From: Candidatus Forterrea sp.
GTDB taxonomy: Archaea > Iainarchaeota > Iainarchaeia > Iainarchaeales > JAAZKV01
Reading direction: 5' to 3'
Assembly: GCA_020717885.1 (NCBI GenBank)
Contig: DYDN01000035.1
Coordinates: forward strand, 1 to 8,870
DNA length: 8,870 nucleotides
The number at the start of each line of letters is the position of its first letter. Within the stretch, counting starts at the first letter, position 1. Below are positions 1 through 6,171 of the stretch, one piece after another. The notes below the pieces were generated by a model that was not told the DNA's origin, did no database searches, and saw nothing but the letters and a program-made list of their open reading frames with translations. A program made the position numbers and the translations under genes.

Positions 1-1
1 C

Positions 2-27
2 TAAATAGGAGTACAAACTCCTATTTA
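2..27. terminator. 11-bp perfect hairpin, possible terminator of the upstream gene
   Basis: Positions 2-12 pair perfectly with 17-27 around a 4-nt loop (ACAA), giving an 11-bp stem with a GGAG/CTCC core in AT-rich surroundings. No gene is visible upstream inside the window. The hairpin may sit at the 3' end of a gene lying to the left; a TAA at 2-4 could be its stop codon, but this cannot be tested here. Archaeal termination usually relies on T-tracts, and only a modest T-rich stretch (24-34) follows, so the terminator role is an inference. Confidence 0.35.
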
Positions 28-29
28 TT

Positions 30-41
30 CCTTTATAAAGG
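30..41. repeat. 12-bp perfect palindrome containing a TATA element
   Basis: CCTTTATAAAGG is its own reverse complement and carries TTTATAAA at its centre, so it can be read as a TATA box on either strand. On the plus strand it would place transcription start near position 61, giving the HIT gene a leader of about 45 nt. A very similar string (TATATAAAGGAAAT on the minus strand) occurs at 6120-6133 in front of the PurM-like gene, which supports a promoter role. It could also be an operator. Confidence 0.4.
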
Positions 42-70
42 ATTTCTACAAAACCTTGGCAACCAAAACA

Positions 71-104
71 TTTAATTAATCCAAAAAACTAATTCTCTTG
101 TGAT
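71..104 (+). promoter_or_regulatory. Proximal TATA-like element and Shine-Dalgarno for the HIT gene
   Basis: TTTAATTA at 71-78 is a TATA-like element whose centre is about 33 bp before the ATG. TGTGAT at 99-104 matches five of six bases of the archaeal Shine-Dalgarno GGTGAT and ends 3 nt before the ATG at 108. The same spacing of 3 nt is seen at mcm and at the proposed purM-like start. If TTTAATTA were the TATA box, transcription would begin near 101 and cut into the Shine-Dalgarno, so the TATA at 32-39 may be the one used. Confidence 0.4.
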
Positions 105-107
105 AGA

Positions 108-527
108 ATGAAGAAATGTACTTTTTGTAAATACGCAAGACACGAAGAAGAAGCCCCAATCGCATACGAGAACAAATATGTAATGGCTTTTATTGATGAA
201 ATGCCCGCAGGACCAATTATCGGGCACTTACTTGTAATACCAAAGAAACACTTTAACACAGTTGATAAGATTGAAGACAAATATTTATTTGAAATAATGA
301 AAGCAATAAAGAAACTCGCTCCTGCCGTGATTGAAGTCGCGGGAGCTGACGGATTAAATATTATTCAAAACAACGGGAAAGCAGCAGGACAAGCAGAACC
401 CCACGTACACTTCCACTTAATTCCAAGAAAACACGGAGACGGGATATGGCTAAACACAAACCGACGAAGACCAAAGCCAATGGAGATGCTTGAAACGGCG
501 AAAGCGATAGGAAGAGAGTTGAAATAA
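108..527 (+). CDS. HIT-family (histidine triad) nucleotide hydrolase, HINT-like
   Basis: This 139-residue protein belongs to the histidine-triad superfamily. These proteins hydrolyse nucleoside phosphoramidates, Ap4A-like dinucleotides or nucleotidyl conjugates through a covalent nucleotidyl-histidine intermediate, in the cytoplasm. The triad HVHFH lies at residues 99-103, and H101 is expected to be the catalytic nucleophile. C4 and C7 (CTFC), with H48 and H99, match the zinc site of HINT-type bacterial and archaeal members. The nucleotide-binding segment is at 84-97 (NIIQNNG, then AGQ). Length is normal for the family. The start at M1 is fixed by the CxxC motif beginning at residue 4, standard for these proteins, and by a TGTGAT ribosome binding site 3 nt upstream. 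It appears to be a single-gene unit: the next gene starts 244 bp later, beyond a hairpin and T-tract. The family is certain; the exact substrate cannot be read from sequence. Confidence 0.93.
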   Translation: MKKCTFCKYARHEEEAPIAYENKYVMAFIDEMPAGPIIGHLLVIPKKHFNTVDKIEDKYLFEIMKAIKKLAPAVIEVAGADGLNIIQNNGKAAGQAEPHVHFHLIPRKHGDGIWLNTNRRRPKPMEMLETAKAIGRELK

Positions 528-604
528 TTTGTTTTAAGACACACAAGTGAAGACAACTGAATTTTTCCAAGTTCGCTTTCCAAACTCCGAAGGTATTAAT
601 CCAA

Positions 605-679
605 GTTGGGTGTAAGATAGTAAGAAGAAAAACTTCGCAAAACCGATGGTTTTGCTAAGACCCCAACACTTTTTCTTTT
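605..679 (+). terminator. Nested hairpin followed by T-tract; terminator or structured RNA
   Basis: Positions 633-644 pair with 648-659 around the 3-nt loop GAT. This gives 11 of 12 paired positions with one C/T mismatch at 636/656, and includes the perfect 8-bp stem GCAAAACC/GGTTTTGC. An outer 6-bp stem GTTGGG (605-610) pairs with CCCAAC (662-667). Immediately after it comes T5-C-T4 (670-679). Hairpin plus T-tract looks like an end signal for the HIT transcript. The nested arrangement with a 22-nt unpaired left arm could equally be a small structured RNA. The whole 528-771 stretch has no convincing ORF, tRNA or box C/D or H/ACA pattern. Confidence 0.45.
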
Positions 680-763
680 AATTTACATGATGCAAGAATA
701 CATACGAGTACCGGCATGAAGCTTAGAGAAGCCTTTTAACGCCAGAAAAATAAGAAATCGTTG

Positions 764-769
764 GGGATA
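764..769 (+). promoter_or_regulatory. Shine-Dalgarno deciding the mcm start
   Basis: GGGGAT differs at one base from the archaeal Shine-Dalgarno GGTGAT and ends 2 nt before the ATG at 772. It is similar in position to the TGTGAT element before the HIT gene. A TATA-like CTTTTAAC lies at 733-740; transcription from it would begin near 762 and leave a very short leader. This supports the ATG at 772 as the mcm start. Confidence 0.45.
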
Positions 770-771
770 GC

Positions 772-3700
772 ATGGAATTAAATCTTGAAGAAATCGAAAA
801 GCAAGAGGGCTCGCCCTTTGTTGAACGATTTGAGGAATTCTTTAACACTGAACAAAAGAAATACATTGAAAGAATAATCGAATCCTACCCTGATGAACGA
901 AGTGTTATAGTTGATTTTAAGATATTGGAAAAATTTGATCCTATCTTAGCGGATGAACTCCTTGATAACCCTGACCCCGTAATGGAAGCCGCACACACCG
1001 CAATCCAAAACATCCACATACCCACCCTTACAACCGAAGCATTCAAACCACACGTAAGATTTAGTAACTTGCCAAAGGATAGGGAAATTAGTATTAGAAA
1101 TATCGGAGCAAAGCACTTAAACAAAATGATTTGCGTTGAAGGACTCATGAGACAAATCACAGGAGTATTGCCAAAACTAAAACTCGCGGTGTGGAAATGC
1201 AAAAGATGCGGGAACATTTACCGAATACCCCAGGAAAAACAAAAAGTCACTCCCCCAGGAATGTGCGAGTGCCACTCAAGGGACTTTGATCTTGTGGAAG
1301 AAAAATCAACTTTTGAAGATTACCAGAAAATTGAAATCCAAGAACCGCTTGAAAAATTAAAAGGAAATGAGCAGGCGGAGTATATTCGAGTATTTGTCGG
1401 TGATGATTTAGTAAATAAAGTAAGTGCGGGGGATAAAACAAAATTTGTTGGGATACTTAGATTACTTCCGCCAGAAAAGGATAAGAAGAATGTTTATGGA
1501 AAGTATATTGATTGTATTTACTTGGAAGAAACCGCAAAAGAATTTTTGGATGTTGATGTTACAAAAGAAGAAGAAGCCCAAATCAGAAAACTCTCAACAG
1601 ACCCGCAAATATACGAAATGCTTGCACAATCAATCGCACCCGCAATTTACGGGCATGATGTTGTAAAAGAAAGCATTGCACTCCAATTATTTGGAGGAGT
1701 GACAAAACACTTACCAAATAATCAGAAGATTAGAGGCAATGCCCACATATTACTAATTGGAGACCCTGGTTGCCTCATTGGAGATGAGAGAGTAGCAATG
1801 GGGGACGGGGCAATAAAAAAAATTCAGGACCTTGGAAAAGAACACTTACAGGGAATTGAGTTTAAGGTCTTAACGGGTGAAGGTGGAGCTAAACGCAGCT
1901 CCGCAACAACATTCTTTTATTACCCGCAAAAGAAAGTAATGGAAATAATTACCGAAAGCGGAAAAAGCATTAGAGGAACACATGACCACCCTCTTCTTTG
2001 TATAACAAAAGAGAACGGCAGCGTGAAGAGGATTTGGAAACGCCTTGATGAATTCAAAATAAGTGACAAGGTGGCAACAGTAACTTCAATCCCCTGCACA
2101 ATTAGATCATACGTTTCTACAAACTTCAAACCAGTTGCGTACACACGCGGGCCAAAGTTTAAAGGAAAATTACCCGAAAAAGTCACTCCAGAACTTGGAG
2201 CGCTTCTTGGTTACATGCTTGGAGACGGATGGGTAAGAAAAAAAGAAGTATACTTTGTTGTTTCTGACACCGAAAAAGATTTGCTGCCCAAACTTATCAA
2301 AATGGTCAAGAATCTATTTGACATCACTCCCGCAATAATAACTGGAAAAGCCCCGGATAGAAAAGTTCTTTTACACCGAGTTGGAATACACTCAACCGAT
2401 ATTGCACAAAACCTCTTATTTTTGAGGGAAAAGAGAGTCCCAAATTTTATTCTCGAATCAGGAAACAACGTTGCTGCTGAATTCATTAAATGGTTATTTG
2501 AAGCAGATGGGTGCGTTTTTAGTAAAGGAAGAGGAAGCCGCTCGGTGGCCCTCAAAGCAAAGAACATTGAAATGCTTCGTGATGTACAAATGCTCCTATT
2601 AAGATTCAGTATTCACTCAAGAATAGTTGGAAACGCATTAATGATACAAAGAGGAGATTCAATTAAAAAATTCGGTGAAAAAATCGGATTTGCTTCAAAA
2701 AAGAAAACGGAAAAAATGGCGAAGGCGGTCGAAGACGCGAAAAAATACGCACGAGTGGGGCAGCAAAGAAGCGAAAGAATCGTAAAAATACTTGACCACG
2801 GGCTTGAAGCTGTTTATGATATTGAGGTGCCGGAGAGCCACCGCTTCATCGCAAATGGAATTATTTCCCACAACTGCGGTAAGTCACAATTACTGCAAGC
2901 AACAAACAACATCGCCCCAAAATCAATTTACATTTCAGGAAAAACAACTAGCGGAGTTGGATTAACCGCAAGCGCAGTAAAGGATGAATTCGGTGAAGGC
3001 GGCTGGACACTCAAAGCAGGGGCACTCGTACTTGCATCCGGCGGGGTATGCATGGCGGATGAACTTGACAAAATGGATCCAGAGGATAGAAGCGCACTAC
3101 ACGAAGCAATGGAACAAGGAATGATATCAGTTGCAAAAGCCGGGATTGTGACAAGATTTAAAGCCGACACTTCATTACTCGCGGCAGCAAACCCAAAATT
3201 CTCAAGATTTGATAAATTCACCCCGTTCTTTGAGCAAATTGATTTACCATCCTCACTAATCTCAAGATTTGATTTATTTTTCATGATAAGAGATGTACTT
3301 GATAAGACACAAGACCAGAAAATATCTGAACACATACTAAAAACGCATCAGAGCGGGGAAAAATTAATGCAGAGCCAGCAAAAAGGACTCGCACTCAATA
3401 AAGAAGAAAGAGAAGAAATCGATAAACGAACAAAACCAGTAATCATGGACGAGTTATTTAGAAAATATGTTTCATTCGCAAGGCAAAAATGCTTCCCCGT
3501 ACTAAGCGAAGAATCACTAAACACCATATCTGATTTTTATGTCGGGTTAAGAGACCAGGGAAGAAGCCAAGGCGGGACATACACCGCAACCGCAAGACAA
3601 CTAGAAGGAATAGTTAGATTAGCTGAAGCAAGCGCACGCGTAAAATTAAGCGACACAGTTGAAATTGAGGATGCAAATAGAGCAATAAGACTCGTAAAGA

Positions 3701-3999
3701 AATCACTCGAAGAAACAATGGTTGACCCTGACACAGGAAGAATCGATATTGATATTGTTACAAGCGGAATAACACAAGCAAAACAAAACGCAATAACCAC
3801 TGTGCTTAGAATTGTTAAAGATGAAATGGCAACAGGAATTGATATGGTGCCAATAGAACAAGTATCAGCAAAAGGAATAGAGAAAGGGCTTGATGAAAAC
3901 AAAATCAGCGCCGCGCTTGAAGAACTTGAGAAAAAAGGCGAAATCTACAGACCAAAACACCACTTTGTGAAACCTACTAAAAAAGAAAGGGGCTCGTAA
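772..3999 (+). CDS. mcm: Replicative DNA helicase MCM precursor, interrupted by an intein in Walker A
   Basis: MCM is the archaeal replicative helicase: a homohexameric AAA+ ATPase that unwinds DNA 3'-5' at the fork. The precursor is 1075 residues. Removing the intein (334-701) leaves 707, close to usual archaeal MCM size. In order: an N-terminal domain (about 1-280) with a zinc ribbon (C143, C146, C165, then C167 or H168), then the AAA+ core. Walker A is split, GDPG (330-333) and CGKSQ (702-706), with K704 the P-loop lysine. Walker B is D763-E764 in ADELDKM, sensor 1 is N807 in AAANP, the arginine finger is R832 in SRFD, and a sensor 2-like stretch TARQLEGIVRLAEA follows. A C-terminal winged-helix domain covers the last 90 or so residues. 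All catalytic residues are present. The second zinc half reads CECH instead of the common CxxC. Upstream is the HIT gene, and the protease gene follows after 66 bp. No GINS or PCNA gene is adjacent. Confidence 0.97.
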   Translation: MELNLEEIEKQEGSPFVERFEEFFNTEQKKYIERIIESYPDERSVIVDFKILEKFDPILADELLDNPDPVMEAAHTAIQNIHIPTLTTEAFKPHVRFSNLPKDREISIRNIGAKHLNKMICVEGLMRQITGVLPKLKLAVWKCKRCGNIYRIPQEKQKVTPPGMCECHSRDFDLVEEKSTFEDYQKIEIQEPLEKLKGNEQAEYIRVFVGDDLVNKVSAGDKTKFVGILRLLPPEKDKKNVYGKYIDCIYLEETAKEFLDVDVTKEEEAQIRKLSTDPQIYEMLAQSIAPAIYGHDVVKESIALQLFGGVTKHLPNNQKIRGNAHILLIGDPGCLIGDERVAMGDGAIKKIQDLGKEHLQGIEFKVLTGEGGAKRSSATTFFYYPQKKVMEIITESGKSIRGTHDHPLLCITKENGSVKRIWKRLDEFKISDKVATVTSIPCTIRSYVSTNFKPVAYTRGPKFKGKLPEKVTPELGALLGYMLGDGWVRKKEVYFVVSDTEKDLLPKLIKMVKNLFDITPAIITGKAPDRKVLLHRVGIHSTDIAQNLLFLREKRVPNFILESGNNVAAEFIKWLFEADGCVFSKGRGSRSVALKAKNIEMLRDVQMLLLRFSIHSRIVGNALMIQRGDSIKKFGEKIGFASKKKTEKMAKAVEDAKKYARVGQQRSERIVKILDHGLEAVYDIEVPESHRFIANGIISHNCGKSQLLQATNNIAPKSIYISGKTTSGVGLTASAVKDEFGEGGWTLKAGALVLASGGVCMADELDKMDPEDRSALHEAMEQGMISVAKAGIVTRFKADTSLLAAANPKFSRFDKFTPFFEQIDLPSSLISRFDLFFMIRDVLDKTQDQKISEHILKTHQSGEKLMQSQQKGLALNKEEREEIDKRTKPVIMDELFRKYVSFARQKCFPVLSEESLNTISDFYVGLRDQGRSQGGTYTATARQLEGIVRLAEASARVKLSDTVEIEDANRAIRLVKKSLEETMVDPDTGRIDIDIVTSGITQAKQNAITTVLRIVKDEMATGIDMVPIEQVSAKGIEKGLDENKISAALEELEKKGEIYRPKHHFVKPTKKERGS
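1771..2874 (+). mobile_element. Intein with LAGLIDADG homing endonuclease in MCM Walker A loop
   Basis: The insertion is in frame and 368 residues long (precursor residues 334-701). Splicing parts: Cys1 in CLIGDERVAMGDG (block A); block B GTHDHP with T403 and H406; block F VYDIEVPESHRFIAN; block G ending in His700-Asn701, followed by Cys702 as the +1 nucleophile. All residues of a class 1 intein are therefore present and splicing should work. The endonuclease has both dodecapeptide helices, LGALLGYMLGDG (475-486) and EFIKWLFEADG (570-580), with acidic residues D485 and D579 intact. It looks competent to cut an intein-free mcm allele and copy itself in. The coding frame is unbroken, and codon use and base composition look like the host gene, which suggests long residence or a donor with similar composition. 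Both boundaries are exact because the flanking extein rejoins as GDPG-CGKSQ, a proper P-loop. Confidence 0.95.
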
Positions 4000-4027
4000 A
4001 GGAAGCGTACCACAAATAAAACGCTTG

Positions 4028-4057
4028 AAGGAAGACTTAAAACAACTAAACTTCCTT
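4028..4057. repeat. 7-bp inverted repeat in the mcm-protease gap
   Basis: AAGGAAG at 4028-4034 pairs with CTTCCTT at 4051-4057 across a 16-nt loop. The loop contains CTTAAAA, a weak TATA-like string at about 4036-4042 whose position (about 27 bp before the ATG at 4066) would suit a leaderless transcript. No Shine-Dalgarno precedes that ATG. The repeat could be a regulatory site or chance in AT-rich DNA. Confidence 0.25.
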
Positions 4058-4065
4058 AACTTGTA

Positions 4066-4965
4066 ATGGTGCAAAAGAGAAAAAAAAGAACTGCTAAACG
4101 AATCGGCACAAAAGCAGCTGCTAAGAAAAGGACTCCTTCCAATAAAGAGAACTGGCTTAATCCGCACGTATTCATTCTCCTCGCAATAATTTTTGTCACA
4201 GTACAAACACTTGGACTCGTTGTTGCGCAACAATTATTTTTTCAAGGACAACAACAAACCTTCTTCAGTTCAGATATGAATGACCTCGCAAACGCGGCAT
4301 ACTTATTCGGATACATACTTGCAATGACAATAATCCTCCTAATTCTTCTCCGCATGAGAAAAACAAGAAGAGTAATTTGGCTAGTTGAAGCAATGGCGAT
4401 ATTTGCGACAACCATAATCGTGTTCAGCGCATTCTTGCCGACAAACGATAATATTGTTTTGCTAATTGCGCTAATAGTTCTTGCGGCAAGATACTGGAAG
4501 CACAAAAACATTTGGATAAGAAATATAACAAGCTTCCTCGCCGTAGCAGGAGCAGGCTCAATAATTGGAATCTCACTCGGGTTAATTCCTGTTCTTGCAT
4601 TCATAATTGCTCTTGCATTATATGATATTGTTGCGGTGTTCTACACAAAACACATGATTTCAATCGCAAAGAGCGCAAAAGAAAATAATTTTGCTTTCAT
4701 GGTAGCGCTTCCAACTAAAAAACACACTTTTGAGCTTGGTAATGGGGATTTAGTAATCCCGCTCGTGGTTGCATCAAGCATTCTAACAACAAGCGCATTT
4801 CACAACCCTGGAATCATTGCAGGAGTAGTACTTGGGGCAAGTTTTGTTGGACTCATGAGCAGCATTTACATGGTCTCAAAAAAGAAAATCCCAATGCCCG
4901 CACTACCACCCCAGACACTCTTAATGGTAATTGTAATAATTGCTTCTATCCTTCTTGGGGCATAA
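4066..4965 (+). CDS. Presenilin/SPP-type intramembrane aspartyl protease (peptidase family A22)
   Basis: This 299-residue membrane protein has about nine hydrophobic segments (roughly 35-55, 75-96, 104-124, 129-142, 152-172, 174-195, 229-245, 248-270 and 281-298). The three diagnostic motifs of presenilins and signal peptide peptidases are all present: YD at 186-187 (catalytic D187), LGNGD at 224-228 (catalytic D228) and PAL at 278-280. Length and topology match archaeal presenilin homologs of about 300 residues. Such enzymes cut single transmembrane helices within the bilayer; natural archaeal substrates are essentially unknown. The first 30 residues are strongly basic, with runs of Lys and Arg, which predicts a cytoplasmic N-terminus, the presenilin orientation. 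The gene starts 66 bp after mcm on the same strand, without a visible Shine-Dalgarno, and could be co-transcribed or have its own weak promoter. It ends 6 bp from the convergent PurM-like gene. Family assignment is very secure; biological role is open. Confidence 0.93.
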   Translation: MVQKRKKRTAKRIGTKAAAKKRTPSNKENWLNPHVFILLAIIFVTVQTLGLVVAQQLFFQGQQQTFFSSDMNDLANAAYLFGYILAMTIILLILLRMRKTRRVIWLVEAMAIFATTIIVFSAFLPTNDNIVLLIALIVLAARYWKHKNIWIRNITSFLAVAGAGSIIGISLGLIPVLAFIIALALYDIVAVFYTKHMISIAKSAKENNFAFMVALPTKKHTFELGNGDLVIPLVVASSILTTSAFHNPGIIAGVVLGASFVGLMSSIYMVSKKKIPMPALPPQTLLMVIVIIASILLGA

Positions 4966-4971
4966 AACAAA

Positions 4972-6054
4972 TTAGAAAGAGAATTCAAACTTTTTTGGTT
5001 TAATTAAAACTTGCTTGCTGCCTTTTTTTACCTTACCAAGTTCCATACACTTTATTTTGTGTTTTGCACAAACACCAATAATTTTTTCAACACTTTCTCT
5101 TGGAGCAATTATTACATAACCAACACCCATATTCCAAGTATAATATGCCTCTTTATCCGAGATTTTTGCTTCATTCTGCAAAAACGCGAATAATTCGCTC
5201 ACTTCAGGAACAGAATCAATCTCATAAACAAATTGTTTCTTGTTCCGCATTATTTTCTCCCATCCGTGCCCGGTAATGGGTTGCATGTAACTGATTTTTG
5301 TTACTTTGAGAAGATCCATTAAAAGCGGGGAATAAAGTGTAGTTGGAACAAGCAATTCTTCCCCAACAATTTTCCCGCTTGGGAGTTCGGTAAAATATCC
5401 GTCAGGCAGTGCTTCACAAACTTTTCTTGCCAAGGAAATTCCATTCGAGTGAAGCCCCGACGACTCAATCCCAAGTATTATGTCCCCCTCATTAAGATCT
5501 TTTCCAACAACAAGATTTTCTTTTGGTTTAATTATTCCAATCGCTGCCCCCGCTAAATCAATTCTTTGAGGAAATAAAACATCTTTCAACGCAGGGGTTT
5601 CTCCACAAGGGATGGCAATCCCAAGCTCTTCACAAGACTTCCTAAACCCCTCAAGTAATGCATCCGCTTTTCCTTCAGAATTAAACCAGTCAGAAGAACC
5701 CGTACTAATAATATCCCCATAAACAACAGGCTGGGCGCCAATCGCAGAAATATCATTTGTGGACATTGCAACTGTATCCTTACCAATATCCTCAAAATAT
5801 TTTACCCCCTTTCCGCGCTCATCCTCACTCATTATCTCAGCAATTACACTCTTAGTGCCAAGCCCTTCAACATTAAAAGCTAGCATAAAATCTTGTTCCA
5901 GAAAGTCAATTGCAATTGCCGGTTCGCCAAGTGTTTCTTGGACTATTTTTAGATTAAACTTTTCTATAGAATTCAAGTAAGGAGTAAATTTTTTGATTGC
6001 GGCGCGCTTTACTGGATCAAGTTTTGAATAGTCAACAATATCCGCATATTTCAA
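4972..6054 (-). CDS. PurM-superfamily protein, AIR synthase-like
   Basis: The protein resembles phosphoribosylformylglycinamidine cyclo-ligase (PurM, AIR synthase), an ATP-dependent enzyme of purine synthesis. Motifs in family order, numbered from the GTG at 6114 (subtract 20 for the start chosen here): EGLGTK at 83-88 (usually DGVGTK), STNDI at 118-122, GET at 171-173, SGLHSNGISLAR at 219-230, ITGHG at 280-284 (usually ITGGG) and NMGVG at 328-332. The conserved GGETAEMPG segment is replaced by CGETPALKD, so activity as true PurM is uncertain. The frame is open to a GTG at 6114, but I prefer the TTG at 6054. Homology-like sequence begins there (KYADIVDYSKLDP), GGTGGT sits 3 nt upstream like other ribosome sites here, and the minus-strand TATA box at 6126-6133 puts transcription start near 6103, downstream of that GTG. 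This gives 360 residues. It is divergent from aIF2-beta, and no other purine genes are nearby. Confidence 0.82.
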   Translation of the reverse strand: MKYADIVDYSKLDPVKRAAIKKFTPYLNSIEKFNLKIVQETLGEPAIAIDFLEQDFMLAFNVEGLGTKSVIAEIMSEDERGKGVKYFEDIGKDTVAMSTNDISAIGAQPVVYGDIISTGSSDWFNSEGKADALLEGFRKSCEELGIAIPCGETPALKDVLFPQRIDLAGAAIGIIKPKENLVVGKDLNEGDIILGIESSGLHSNGISLARKVCEALPDGYFTELPSGKIVGEELLVPTTLYSPLLMDLLKVTKISYMQPITGHGWEKIMRNKKQFVYEIDSVPEVSELFAFLQNEAKISDKEAYYTWNMGVGYVIIAPRESVEKIIGVCAKHKIKCMELGKVKKGSKQVLIKPKKFEFSF

Positions 6055-6057
6055 CAA

Positions 6058-6063
6058 ACCACC
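6058..6063 (-). promoter_or_regulatory. Shine-Dalgarno deciding the PurM-like start
   Basis: Read on the minus strand, GGTGGT (6063 to 6058) matches five of six bases of GGTGAT and stands 3 nt before the TTG at 6054. The same arrangement (GGTGAT-like, about 3 nt, start) is seen at the HIT and mcm genes, which supports this TTG over the upstream GTG at 6114. Confidence 0.45.
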
Positions 6064-6125
6064 AACTAACCAAGGATACTCTAGTAGGCACGCAAGAAGA
6101 TAAAAATTAACCACCCCTTATTTCC

Positions 6126-6135
6126 TTTATATAGT
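6126..6135. promoter_or_regulatory. Shared TATA element between the PurM-like gene and aIF2-beta
   Basis: The plus strand reads TTTATATA at about 6127-6134, and the minus strand reads TATATAAA over 6133-6126. The sequence is nearly self-complementary and can be a TATA box in both directions. On the minus strand it is preceded by an A-rich BRE-like stretch (CAAAAAC), the better match, giving a start of transcription near 6103. On the plus strand transcription would begin near 6156, leaving aIF2-beta a leader of about 16 nt. The gap between the aIF2-beta ATG and the nearest open PurM-like frame is only about 57 bp, so one element for both genes is plausible. Confidence 0.5.
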
Positions 6136-6171
6136 TTTTGCTGGAATCAATTATTATTGAGTTGAGTAAAA

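Noticed and set aside
361..583. Two overlapping minus-strand frames of about 70 codons over the end of the HIT gene
   Set aside because: They lie antisense to a clear HIT coding sequence, show no motif and have cysteine- and serine-rich composition typical of a shadow frame.
560..592. Possible tRNA T-arm (GTTCGCTTTC)
   Set aside because: The flanks do not pair as a T stem and no acceptor or anticodon stem can be built around it.
605..670. Possible H/ACA guide RNA, since an ACA lies at 666-668 by the outer stem
   Set aside because: The internal loop is very lopsided (22 nt on one side, 2 on the other) and the ACA overlaps the stem, unlike a guide pocket.
685..771. Possible box C/D guide RNA from ATGATGC at 687-693
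   Set aside because: No CTGA D box occurs downstream before the mcm start, and the C box itself has a mismatch.
1771..2874. Intein considered as a frame-preserving insertion sequence or a separate endonuclease gene
   Set aside because: Splicing motifs at both ends and exact restoration of Walker A show an intein; there are no terminal inverted repeats or target duplications.
2928..3335. Minus-strand open frame of 135 codons within mcm
   Set aside because: It is the antisense of the conserved AAA+ core, is serine- and alanine-rich without a recognisable domain, and has no promoter of its own.
6055..6114. The 20-codon N-terminal extension of the PurM-like frame
   Set aside because: It lies partly before the predicted transcription start, has no ribosome site at the GTG, and precedes where family-like sequence begins.
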